Shown one piece after another: positions 1-9,310 of a DNA stretch of 64,000 nt. This stretch comes from Xylogone sp. PMI_703 (taxonomy: Eukaryota > Ascomycota > Leotiomycetes). Location: the NCBI GenBank assembly GCA_021399445.1, contig JAJTUQ010000003.1, forward strand, positions 3,410,001 through 3,474,000, written 5' to 3'. Numbering within the stretch: position 1 is the stretch's first letter; each line of letters starts with the position of its first letter. A program made the translations under genes and the position numbers. The notes under the pieces were generated by a model. The model made no database searches, was not told the DNA's origin, and was given only the letters and a program-made list of their open reading frames with translations.

Positions 1-1546
1 TTGACACCACTTTTCGGAGATTTCATATTGGCCTTGCTTGTAGTTCGATTCAATTCGCTTCCATAGTAACTGTAGTCAATCAGAATCGAAAGGAGAAATG
101 GGCAAAGAGACGGACAGTATGCGCTGCCAAAGCTGCTGTTGAGCCTATTTGCTCGTTAAGGTTGCTGCTTATATGGTCGATAATGCCCTCAAGTGAAGTT
201 AGGGTGTCACTACTCTCCCTTTGACTGACAGTCAGATATAGGCGCGTGACAAGGACCCGCTCGATCCAATCTATTCGTCCGGCGTGAAGTAACCTCGACT
301 TCTGGAGCTCATCTAATGCTTTGCAAGCAAGACTGGGGCTCTTGTCATTCAGCTTTCGGGTATGATATAAGATTAACTTCAAATTTGCGTCACTCAGAAC
401 CATAGTCTGTGCCATTCTTCGCAGGACATCGCCGTACAGTGTACTGTTGAACGGGTCGTTTGAATCTGCTGATATCAACTCTAATCTCAGAATCAGAACA
501 ATAAGCTTATCTCCAACCTCATTCTCTAGTAAGTCAATAAGATTGCTTGCTCTTTTAACCGATTCTGCATCTTGCAATCCTAACAAGGACTTAACCTGAC
601 CCTGTATTATCGAGATACGGAATTCGCTTGCATCAATACTCAGTCTATCTATTTCATGAATATTGAAGATGTCTAATGCTCTGTCTAACCACTTAGTTGC
701 AAGTTGATACTGTTTCTTAACTAGAAGATCCCGGCCAATTTCATATAGGGTATCTGCCAGGCTTTCTGCCGTGTCGGAATCGAGATCTTTTTTGTAAGAA
801 GCAGACTTTTTAAACATGTGCTCTGCAATATCCAACTGGTTTTGCTGCCATGCCTACTGGTGTGGTTAGAGAGAGCTAGCCAAATGGGAATGTATAAGGA
901 TACCAGAGCGGTTCTGATTATAAAATATTCTGCACTCAGTCTTTCGTATATCTGCTTATCTGGTAAGTCTCCGGAGTCAGGTTGTTGTAATGCCTGCTGA
1001 TATCCCGCGACTTTCTCCAATACCTTGACAGCAAGGTCTAACTGCTTCATTTCTATTGATCTCAGCACATATTCGATAGTTCATAGAAGGTCATGTACCC
1101 AGGCAGTTCTTTGCTGCTTTGATCCCCACCTTCATCAGCCGGCTAGTCGAGTTCATCTTCTCGTTATCCTGTGCAATATCAAGAAGCAAAAAGGCAAATA
1201 TTCGTGCAAGAGTCAGCATAATGGTGACGTCCTCATGGCTAGGGACTTCTTCATCGCGTCGAAGTCTTGTACACAGGTTCCATAATGAAGTTCCTTGTTT
1301 ATCTATTTCCTGGCATAGTGATGATGAGGTAGGCCGCTGTTTGCTAGGAAACGCTTGTATCTGGTTCTCAATCTCGTGGAACAAACTCTCATGATTGTTC
1401 AATTTGATAATGTTGGGTAACCGTGTCTGTAGTTCAGTGGAGAAGGCTAAGTCAGCTGTTAATGAGTGTATCCTCGGAAGAGATCTACTTAGGAGACTCA
1501 CACAGAATAGACTCGAATCTTTTGTCCTTGGATGGATGGGCTGCAT
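1..1546 (-). CDS. ZIP4: SPO22/ZIP4-family meiosis protein (partial, 3' end off window)
   Basis: Meiotic chromosome-axis/crossover protein of the SPO22/ZIP4 family, a TPR-repeat scaffold of the ZMM pathway in yeast. Four exons can be joined by frame: 1099-1546, 904-1052, 116-835, and 1-69 continuing off the left edge. This gives 462 residues of N-terminal sequence. The introns are 46, 68 and 46 nt with GT..AG ends. The start at 1546 is the first ATG after an in-frame stop. The helical stretches around LWNLCTRLRRDEE, WLDRALDIF and LLWKRIESNY match the conserved SPO22 region, whose A/W/Y spacing resembles TPR repeats. The C-terminal half is missing because the window ends. Family assignment is from remembered resemblance and is fairly firm; the exact exon joins are inferred. 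Confidence 0.8.
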
Positions 1547-1921
1547 GTACGAAAGGTGCCATTATCATGCATCAGAAAAATAAAGATATATGGATAAAGC
1601 TGTGGTGGCTGCAACAAAGTAGTTTAGTATATTTTGGAAGAGGATCGGCTCTGAGACTTGAATGTTTGCGATTGCGGCACCTGACCTCAAGACTTCAACA
1701 TTAACGGAACGATTCATTTTAACTATATCGAAGCCCTATAAGGCATACTAAAACTTAGACCTGCTGCACAATGGAGAAATTTACAAGTCGAAATCGAAGA
1801 GGGATAGAAATGAATCAAGTGCAATGGTTCGAACACCTTTTTTAATCCTTTTTTTGATATTCCTTCGGAAAACCAGCATATATACCAAATAATGATAATG
1901 ACCCAAAACTTTACAATTACC
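1547..1921. other. Intergenic: ZIP4 5' side / acuM 3' side
   Basis: This 375-nt stretch separates the ATG of the ZIP4-like gene from the stop codon of the AcuM-like gene, both on the minus strand. It should hold the ZIP4 promoter and 5' leader and the acuM 3' UTR. A T-rich run lies at about 1838-1857. I see no further gene. Confidence 0.6.
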
Positions 1922-3783
1922 TTACGTTTGACGCTTTACGGGATTCTGTGGCAAAAAGTTTCCTACAATAAGACACGGACTAGCACAGAGTTAGTAGAAG
2001 TCATAACCAATCTATTGGAGAACCTACATTTTATGACTATCTCTTCGGATTGTAAACGAGAAGCAGCACCTGATAGTTGGATCTTTTGACTGATCATCTG
2101 GGTTCTTCAGCGCGCAACTTGTGAGCAGTGCCTTTTGCGTCTGGTCAAAAGCGATAGCTCCGAACTTCTCCCAATAGTTGACGAGAGATTCTTCGGTTAG
2201 GATCTCGTGCAATGCTATTTTGCCCTATATAGCAAAGTTAGCTAACAGACTTCAAGAAAGTCAGAAGGGATCACATACGTCTCTCAATTTTTCAACGGGC
2301 ACATGGATGAGTTCAGCCATTTCTCTATTGCCTCGGAAGATCTCTCCTGTTCTTCTCCAGCAGCAGGCCGGAACCGCCATACTTGCAAATACGCGATCAT
2401 ATTCCATCAAGCTGCGCTCGAACCACATCTCAACGTATACCAGTTCAATATCTGTCAAGGTCTGTACCTTTTCGCGAAACTTGGGTCTAAAGCGGTCAAT
2501 CTGCCGCAAAATCTTCATTTTAGCTGCAGAGTGCATATGGCTATCCATATATGCAGAAAGCCGCGCATAGCCCTTTACATAGTTAAAAGGTTTCAATAAG
2601 CCAGCATCGTACTTTGCACGAAGTAGTCGCTGCATCCTCTCCTCTGGGGCATCATTACCGGTTGGATCGGCTGCTTGGAGGTAGTATTCCCTTGTCTTGT
2701 CTGTGGGTAGCACACTATTAGGCCTCGAAATTTGATTGCCCTGTTGAGCTCCAGGGGGGACTAAAGGGCCTCCAGGATGAACACCCGCCACAGCGCCGTT
2801 ATTCATAGTACCAGATAGCATTGCGCTTGCCTGATCTGTATAAAAGTTCGAAGTATCATCAGGCAGCAGCGCCCCGTCGTCTAGGAGACTATTGTTCAAG
2901 AAGTCGTTCAGTAAATTATACTCGTTAGTAACTTCAGGAGCACTATTGAACATGTACGAGGGATGGTAATGGTGAATATCCTGAAACTGATTCTGAGATC
3001 CGATCCAATCGTTTGAGTATCCGATGACTATATCTGGATTAATAAATCGCCAATTGACAAGGATATATCAAAGAGAACCTACACTGATTATTATTGTTAG
3101 TAAGAGAGTTAGGCGGAATCCCAGACACTGGAGATGGCTGGACTAGCTGTAATGGAGCAGCTTGAGAGAGCGTCGTATCTCCAATAATCAAGCCGTCGTG
3201 CACTTGTTCTTGAGGTTGATCGAAGGAATTTCTCATGCCGGCGTCTGTGCTAGATTGGAGCCCACTGGGTGATGTCCCATCTTCTTCTGCTGAATTGCTG
3301 TGCTGACTCTTCGCCTTCTTCGAGGAATCCTGCTCACGAGGCTCATCATGACAGAGGTGACCAATATTGCGCTTTATACAACGAGCACATGGGCGTTCCT
3401 GTGTAACAGAGTGTTTAGTATTGAAGTTTCTAAAGAATATGTACTGGCTGTACGAAAATAAAGGGTATGTCGTACCAGGTCGCATGTCATATGCTGATTA
3501 GAGACATCCTGTTAGTTTATGCGCAAAAATCTGCGCCCAGGCGCGTTCAAAATTTCCACCCGCGGTATTCTGATCCAATGGAGTACTTACAGATCTTCGA
3601 CAATATACACAAGCTGCAGGTAAACGATCTCGGGTTAGTACATAGTGAGCGGGAGCTGGAGGTGTCTCGCGCCTTACCATGATTCACCTTGCGCCTCTTC
3701 TTTGGACTCTTCGCAGCTGCAGCATTCGGCGGTGATGTTTGGGGCTTCGCATCCTGCCCATTACTCGCCCCATTCTGTTCCAT
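1922..3783 (-). CDS. acuM: Zn(II)2Cys6 transcription activator of gluconeogenesis, AcuM/Rds2-like
   Basis: Nuclear zinc-cluster transcription factor of the AcuM/Rds2 group, which in Aspergillus acts with AcuK to activate gluconeogenic genes (established for the family). Seven exons: 3678-3783, 3591-3613, 3476-3493, 3083-3398, 2279-3033, 2028-2224 and 1922-1979. They give a 490-residue protein with all phases consistent. The zinc cluster is assembled from four exons, reading ACVYCRRSHMTCDLERPCAR followed by CIKRNIGHLC (CX2CX6CX5CX2CX8C), after the basic run KSPKKRRKVN. A Ser-rich linker follows, then the conserved C-terminal PAS-like region (motifs NSLLDDGALL, REYYLQAADPTG, DPTIRCCFSFTIRRD) ending LIVGNFLPQNPVKRQT. 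An 18-nt exon supplies HMTCDL. AcuK is the alternative family, but its cluster differs (RACFACQRAHLTC). Confidence 0.88.
3476..3493 (-). other. 18-nt symmetric microexon of the acuM zinc cluster
   Basis: The exon encodes HMTCDL and is flanked by a CAG acceptor and a GTACGA donor. It begins and ends at phase 0, so including or skipping it leaves the downstream frame intact. Without it the third zinc-binding cysteine would be lost. The sequence shows the exon boundaries; any regulated skipping is inference. Confidence 0.75.
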
Positions 3784-4373
3784 GACATCGGAGGCTAGGT
3801 TTCAAGGACTTCCATTGGATTGCGACGTTGCGCAGACGTCTTCCGACCTGAGGACAATCTCTGTTAGAGAGAGATCCGATATCACGCACACCTGGACTAC
3901 TAATTAGCGCTTTGTTCTGCAGGTACGCGGGACTATGCACTCAGCCATACTCTTAGCTTTGCTTCTGCGTTGACCTGAAATTTGCATCTCCAAGGGATCG
4001 AAGAGCAGGACACACGACAACAACTGCTGGATGTACGGTAGTGGGGTGCGGGAACTAGCAGCTTGGACCATTTGCGGAAGCCGAGACGAGGGACCTTGAA
4101 GGTACAAAATGTGCAAAGTAGCGAATAGCAAACTACGATTTCTAATTCCTACAAGAGATACCGAGGATAATATTTCTGATTATGGCAAGACTCCTAATCC
4201 TGGAATTGCCTCATGCCCTTTCCCTAATATTACAGAATACCCAAAATTCGTCAGTCATTACGGTCATTTCATTCGTAGTCGTGAAGTACAGTGCCCTTTT
4301 CAAGGCGAGGCGTTCGAAAGTAATGTCTTGGGGCCTCTCGCGTCATCGGGTCCTTCCGGCAAGAGGCATAACT
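3784..4373. other. Intergenic: acuM promoter side / CENP-Q 3' side
   Basis: This 590-nt interval contains the upstream region of the AcuM-like gene and the 3' UTR of the CENP-Q gene. Short open frames on both strands show no recognisable domain. No RNA gene seen. Confidence 0.6.
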
Positions 4374-5613
4374 CTATCCTAGGACGACCTGCTCATACCG
4401 CTCTTCTTCAAGATGATCGAATAAGGTGGTCTGCACAGCAGCTTTGCCCCTCGCCATTGCCTGACTAATACCCTGTATCTGGTTCAAGTTCCCCCGTATA
4501 CTATCCAGATGTCCATTGACCTCTTGGATCAGAGCGGTGTAATCCTCGTCCATATTGTCGCCAAGCTAGAACTTATGTTAATATCCTAGAAGTCATATTT
4601 TGGATGTCAAGACTTACACTGAGTGCTGGGTGCTTCACATTCTCAGCGGACTTTGAAATTAGTTCAAATTTCTCTTCTTTCGAAGGCGGATCATCTTGTG
4701 ATTGCAGTAACGAGTGGAGCTTCTTCTTCGATTCTTTCCTCTTAGACGTAGCTAACTTCGCGTTCTTCTCCAATTCCTCCATGACCTCTCTCTCAGACTC
4801 AAGCAATTCCATTTCATGTGCCAGTTCAGCTTCTAGCAGTTCATTCGAATGTAGAATAGGAGTAAGCTGGACTTCTAACGACCTATTATTATCCAACACC
4901 TTTTCAAAGTCGAAATCATCGGCCCTTTGACTTCTTATTCCCGGTGGAAATGGGAGTCCTTTTGATAACTTGCTTATAAGTTTGCGCGAAACCATTTGTA
5001 TTGCTGTGCGCGCCTGCACTCTCTTCTCCTCGTCACGAACTCGCATGATAACAGGGCGCTCCACATCTTGTAATAGCTGTGAAATGCGCTCTATACAATT
5101 GTTCTGAAGCGGATCCCATTGCGCATCTATCTTATCTCGAGGGACTCGGCGGGTGATAGGAGCTAACCGGCGGTAGTTTATGGATATGGTTGGTTCTGTA
5201 GACTCTTCTGATACCTCTCGTACAGATGGCTGCGACAGTTTTTTAGGTCGAGATGCGGCTTGTGATGAGTTGGGTGATTCCTTTGGTCTCTGTTTCTTAT
5301 TGGGTTTCTTCGATTTTCCTTGAGCTGCCTTCGATGAGGGTGGATGACTCTGAACGTTGATATCGGCATTGGATAAAGCCTTCTTCCGTTTGGAAGGTCC
5401 GGTGGCTCCCTGGGGCGCCGTTTGATCTGACTCTTCATTTTGATTATCGCTCTCTAAAGAACTCCTTTTCCGTCTTCTTCCCAGTGCTCCCTGATTAATT
5501 GTGTCTGCAGGTCCTCCCTCTGAGGCTCGTGGTCTCTTGTTTCGGGGCTCTTCTTGGGAAGTCGTATCGTCTCGGTCTGAGGGCTGCGCACGCTTTCTCT
5601 TCAAAGATTCCAT
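4374..5613 (-). CDS. fta7: CENP-Q / Fta7-type inner kinetochore protein
   Basis: CENP-Q-family subunit of the constitutive centromere-associated network (Okp1 in budding yeast, Fta7 in fission yeast), linking CENP-A chromatin to the outer kinetochore. Two exons, 4618-5613 and 4374-4565, are joined across a 52-nt intron (GTAAGT..CTAG), giving 395 residues. The first roughly 140 residues are basic and disordered (KRKRAQ, KRPRAS, RRRKRS, KKPNKKQRPK). The family core starts at NYRRLAPITRRVPRDKID and is followed by a long coiled coil with heptad Leu/Glu spacing (LLEAELAHEMELLESEREVM). The second exon carries the conserved tail LGDNMDEDYTALIQEVNGHL ending in ERYEQVVLG. The start at 5613 is the first ATG of the frame. 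Assignment is from the core motif and coiled-coil architecture. Confidence 0.85.
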
Positions 5614-6014
5614 GGTAAACGTATAGCTGATTGAGAAAGGGTCCCCGATTTGGATGATTATACAACTTTGGTGTATTGTATTTCAATTGTAACCCCAACT
5701 CGTCGCGTCCGTAGTCGCGTAAATGCAGGGACAATTTACGCGGGGGGATTTGATTCAAGTTTTACCGATGTTCACCCGCTACTGTATACATTATCAACAC
5801 ATAGCATGAGTGAGGTATTCCCGTGCCTCGGTATCGACTTGTCTTATATACTTATATTGAGTTGGTAATCTATAGCTTACAGGCTTTGAATGTCACCTGT
5901 ACTATACCAATTATGACCATCTCTTTATGAACAAATAGTTTAGCTGCATTCCGATTCCTATGCGTACGCCGGAACTCCCATAACTCCCACTCCTTTACCA
6001 TATATAGCGTTAGT
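5614..6014. other. Intergenic: CENP-Q promoter side / SEC6 3' side
   Basis: A 401-nt stretch between two minus-strand genes, expected to hold the fta7 promoter and the SEC6 3' UTR. No additional gene is seen. Confidence 0.6.
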
Positions 6015-8273
6015 TCATTTTATCTTGCTCATAATAGTCTCCGGCCCTCTCGCGACGCTGATTTGTGCAGCGCGAGCTTTTACAGCGTTTAGCATACTCC
6101 GGTCAAAGTCATCCCTAGACCTCAAGACCGCTTCTACCCAGCTAAGTTGCAAATCCCAGTAATTCTCCTTAAAGGCAGCAAATACATCTGGTATTCTTGT
6201 CTTATCTTCTTTGAGAAGCTGTAGGAAAGGTTCTGTGATCCTCCATTTCTGTTTAATCGCTTCGCCCACATCCTCACTCGGAACACTGTTGAAGAACTCG
6301 AAGGCAGTGGAAACGTCATCAAAAAGCTTCTCCTGGAAAGGATCTAGACGTCGGAATTTTGCACCCTTATTTCTGACAGACGATAGGTAACGGATTAAGA
6401 GTTCATCAGCGAGCTCTTCAATGAAGATATCTAAAAGCGTGTGATGCAGCACTAATTTATAGTCACCGACGTATTCTTCGAACGTGACGACCATTTGTTT
6501 CATTGCCGTATTAGTGTACCATTTTGGCGTAAAAAAGTCGGGCATCACAGTCCTGAAATCCACAGCAAATATAAGTTGCGCAAACTTAGCTATGCAGTAA
6601 GTACTGAAGTCGACGTATCCATCACGGATGGCCCCGATCTCGGCATTCGCGCGTTCGAGATATTGCGGAGAAACAAGAGGTTCGAACTTTTGCCGGAAAC
6701 TTTCGAGATAAGCATACCTTCCCTCCTCTTCGTTATCATCTATGCAAGAAATTTGGTCATTTGCGGTGGCAACAAGCCAATCTTGTAACGCCTGGAAACC
6801 TTCAAGCTCAGGGTTGACGCCTATGTACTTTAGAGCTTCGTCGTCAAGCATCTTTTGCCACGTCTGCTGCCGGCTCTTGAGCCGGATAAACATCGCATCA
6901 ACTACTCCTTCAACAACATCCTGTCTCTCTGAGTTTCCTGCAGCATCAACCTGTTCGTGCAACATGCGCCACATATCAACAAGGTTCTTCGTACGGAAGT
7001 AACCATATTCGTCTGTGTCCAGATTTGATCCATCAACATTTCTCTCCATAAAATCTTTCCTATCGGTTTTGAGGATGCGGTCAAGCCATTGATCCAGGAA
7101 TCGAATAATAAGCTGCCGGAATTCTCTCACCATCTCAGCCTCCCTACCATCTAAGACCTGCGGAGTAAGTTGCTCCTGTTTAAAGCCCAATTTCGCCATT
7201 TTTGCATAATACTTCTCTGGCCAGTTCAATATGGCTAACATATTGGCCGAACTTGTATCAGGATCATCAACCATGCCGATGAGGAAATCATGCATAATTT
7301 TATGATAGATCTTGGTGTAGGTGTGAAATATTCGCCATTTCTTAGGCATTAATGGTACCATTCCCTGCTTGACGGCGTTCAGATCATTGAAGAACCATTT
7401 AAGATTCTTTTCTAGCTTCGATGGGTCCTCAACAAACGCTTCCTTAGTTCGCATCATTTGTTCATCTGCATGCACCTGGATAGCTTGCAGGAACTTCTCC
7501 TTATAGCCCCTGACCTCTTTCGCGCCATCTGTAATACCCTTGAATCTTGCAGCCATCTCTTTATGGTCCTTAAGGGCCTCATTTAAAGCTTTGACCCGTT
7601 TATCACTCTTTTCCTCGGCCTCTATGATCACAGCTAATCTGACAACAAGCCCGTTATTGCCATTGATGAGTACATTGATGAGGTTCAATGCAATTGTGCC
7701 CACATGTTCGTCAAACCACTCGATCGTGTCATCCAACCTCTTAAAATAGTCTTCCAGGGTAGCCTGCATTCCCGGATCATTCGCTCGTTTGATCTGGTCC
7801 ATGGCATCGTCTCTGATATTTCGTAGCTGAGTTAATTCGTAATGCACAGCGAGTAAGTTGGGCATATTTTCTGGATCCTGATCATCTTCTCGCAGCATAA
7901 CCTCTATTTGACTTATTCGGTCATTGAACTCGTCCAAATTCCTTCGCATCGTCTCGACTGCACTAAAGTTCCGGTGCGTTTGAGAAACAAGGTTAATATT
8001 AGGGAAATCGCGAATCATGTTCTGCGCTTCGGCGCATAGCTTGTCGATTTTGATCATTTCTTCCTTAATGAGTTGTACGGTTCGCTGGCCGTCCGTAATA
8101 CCATTCATGCCAGACTGTGTGATTTCCATTTGCTCTCTGAGACCACTCCGAAGCTGCGAATCGACAGCAGCTTTCTTGCGCACATACTCCTGTTTCATCC
8201 CCGAGACCTTATCCAGGTCATCCGGGTGCCGTAGCAACTCGGAGAGGTTAATGGTCGAACTATCCATTGTCAT
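6015..8273 (-). CDS. SEC6: Exocyst complex component Sec6
   Basis: Sec6 subunit of the exocyst, the octameric tether for secretory vesicles at the plasma membrane, important at hyphal tips. A single uninterrupted 752-residue frame spans the N-terminal coiled-coil region (LSELLRHPDDLDKV, QMEITQSGMNGITDGQRTV) and the helical-bundle C-terminal domain. Recognisable family stretches include HADEQMMRTKEAFVEDPSKL, KKWRIFHTYTKIYHKIMHDF, DFFTPKWYTNTAMKQMVVTF and LHHTLLDIFIEELADELLIR. The length is normal for fungal Sec6. There are two nearby start codons (8273 and 8267); the first is used. Nothing appears broken. Confidence 0.95.
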   Translation of the reverse strand: MTMDSSTINLSELLRHPDDLDKVSGMKQEYVRKKAAVDSQLRSGLREQMEITQSGMNGITDGQRTVQLIKEEMIKIDKLCAEAQNMIRDFPNINLVSQTHRNFSAVETMRRNLDEFNDRISQIEVMLREDDQDPENMPNLLAVHYELTQLRNIRDDAMDQIKRANDPGMQATLEDYFKRLDDTIEWFDEHVGTIALNLINVLINGNNGLVVRLAVIIEAEEKSDKRVKALNEALKDHKEMAARFKGITDGAKEVRGYKEKFLQAIQVHADEQMMRTKEAFVEDPSKLEKNLKWFFNDLNAVKQGMVPLMPKKWRIFHTYTKIYHKIMHDFLIGMVDDPDTSSANMLAILNWPEKYYAKMAKLGFKQEQLTPQVLDGREAEMVREFRQLIIRFLDQWLDRILKTDRKDFMERNVDGSNLDTDEYGYFRTKNLVDMWRMLHEQVDAAGNSERQDVVEGVVDAMFIRLKSRQQTWQKMLDDEALKYIGVNPELEGFQALQDWLVATANDQISCIDDNEEEGRYAYLESFRQKFEPLVSPQYLERANAEIGAIRDGYVDFSTYCIAKFAQLIFAVDFRTVMPDFFTPKWYTNTAMKQMVVTFEEYVGDYKLVLHHTLLDIFIEELADELLIRYLSSVRNKGAKFRRLDPFQEKLFDDVSTAFEFFNSVPSEDVGEAIKQKWRITEPFLQLLKEDKTRIPDVFAAFKENYWDLQLSWVEAVLRSRDDFDRSMLNAVKARAAQISVARGPETIMSKIK

Positions 8274-8571
8274 GGTGATTTATCAAGTCATGTTGCAATA
8301 TGTTGGGATACTTGAATACAATTTGAGGGGGATTATCCTTCAGACTGACGGGAGCTCTAAGGCAGTGCCGAGCAGACAAGGCTGTTGAGGTTAAAGCTTG
8401 TCTAGCGGCCGCATCTCAATGCACGGGCCACAATATTTTAGTTTTCGGTCCAACCTCATCGTGAATTCTCGATATACGGCATCTAGCAGCTAGCTCTGCG
8501 TGGAAAAGGTTGGCTCTCTTGAAGACTGCGCTTGGAAAGTGATTATTAATCTGTGTAAAAATACAGACAAG

Positions 8572-8835
8572 ATGTCCTACTTTCGTATAACCCTTTTGCG
8601 ATCAGGAATCGGTCTTCCAAAAAAGACTCAAGGCGTCTTGAAAGCTCTCGGATTACGGAAACGAATGAAAACTGTCTTCTACCCAGTCAGCCCTGAAATC
8701 GCAGGTCAGATCATGAGAGTTAAGGAGTTGATTTCAGTCAAGGAGGTGGAGAAGCCATTGACTCCGAAGGAACTTCGCAGCGAGCGGCAACCGGATCCAG
8801 GTTATTTCATTGAGAGCAAGGTACCACGATTATGA
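8572..8835 (+). CDS. MRPL33: Mitochondrial large-subunit ribosomal protein L30 (uL30m, MRPL33-like)
   Basis: Small mitochondrial ribosomal protein of the L30 family (yeast MRPL33). The 87-residue frame starts at the ATG at 8572 (MSYFRITLLRSGIGLPKK); upstream in-frame sequence contains no earlier ATG before the GTG at 8500. The signature FRITLLRSGIGLP, then GVLKALGLRKRMKTVFYPVS, is the L30 ferredoxin-like fold start, followed by the fungal mitochondrial extension (VKELISVKEVEKPLTPKELR). It is divergent from SEC6, sharing a promoter region of about 300 nt. The short length is normal for the mitochondrial form; a cleaved presequence is not obvious. Confidence 0.9.
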   Translation: MSYFRITLLRSGIGLPKKTQGVLKALGLRKRMKTVFYPVSPEIAGQIMRVKELISVKEVEKPLTPKELRSERQPDPGYFIESKVPRL

Positions 8836-9310
8836 GAAGATGGATATTCAAAATTTACGATATATGTGGTGGACAAAACCAAAAGATTTGGATTCGCAGT
8901 TCATTATTGATGGTGTCAGAGATGTCTAGGTTTAGAGCAAACTCCTTATGCAGTCGAGTATGCTGTGTGGAATGCAGCATTGTATTATAAGATAGGCAAG
9001 GGATCTGGAATTTGGGTAGCAATGTTGTATCATAAAATCGGTGACCCAAAGTGATGATCACAGCAGAGGTTCTCCGTCATAACAGCAGTTCATATGGAAG
9101 ATACTCTCGACATGTTGCAAAAGACAGGATATATGGGGTGCCATGGCTCTATTAAATTCAGGCCAAAACAATGTATTATCAGCGCTAGGAGTTCAGAGAA
9201 TATTACAACCGTTCATGAGCCTATATGTTACATACACCAGAGGAATTAAAACCTCACCTCATTAGCATTTTCTCAGAAACCAACGCCATTCGCCCTTATC
9301 CATTCAATAC
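8836..9310. other. Intergenic, tail-to-tail (L30m / EAF3)
   Basis: The 475 nt between the stop codons of two convergent genes. It is AT-rich and should hold both 3' UTRs. No coding or RNA feature was recognised. Confidence 0.6.

Noticed and set aside
1821..1857. GGTTCGAACACC followed by T runs as a tRNA 3' half with terminator
   Set aside because: No matching acceptor, D or anticodon arms in the preceding 70 nt.
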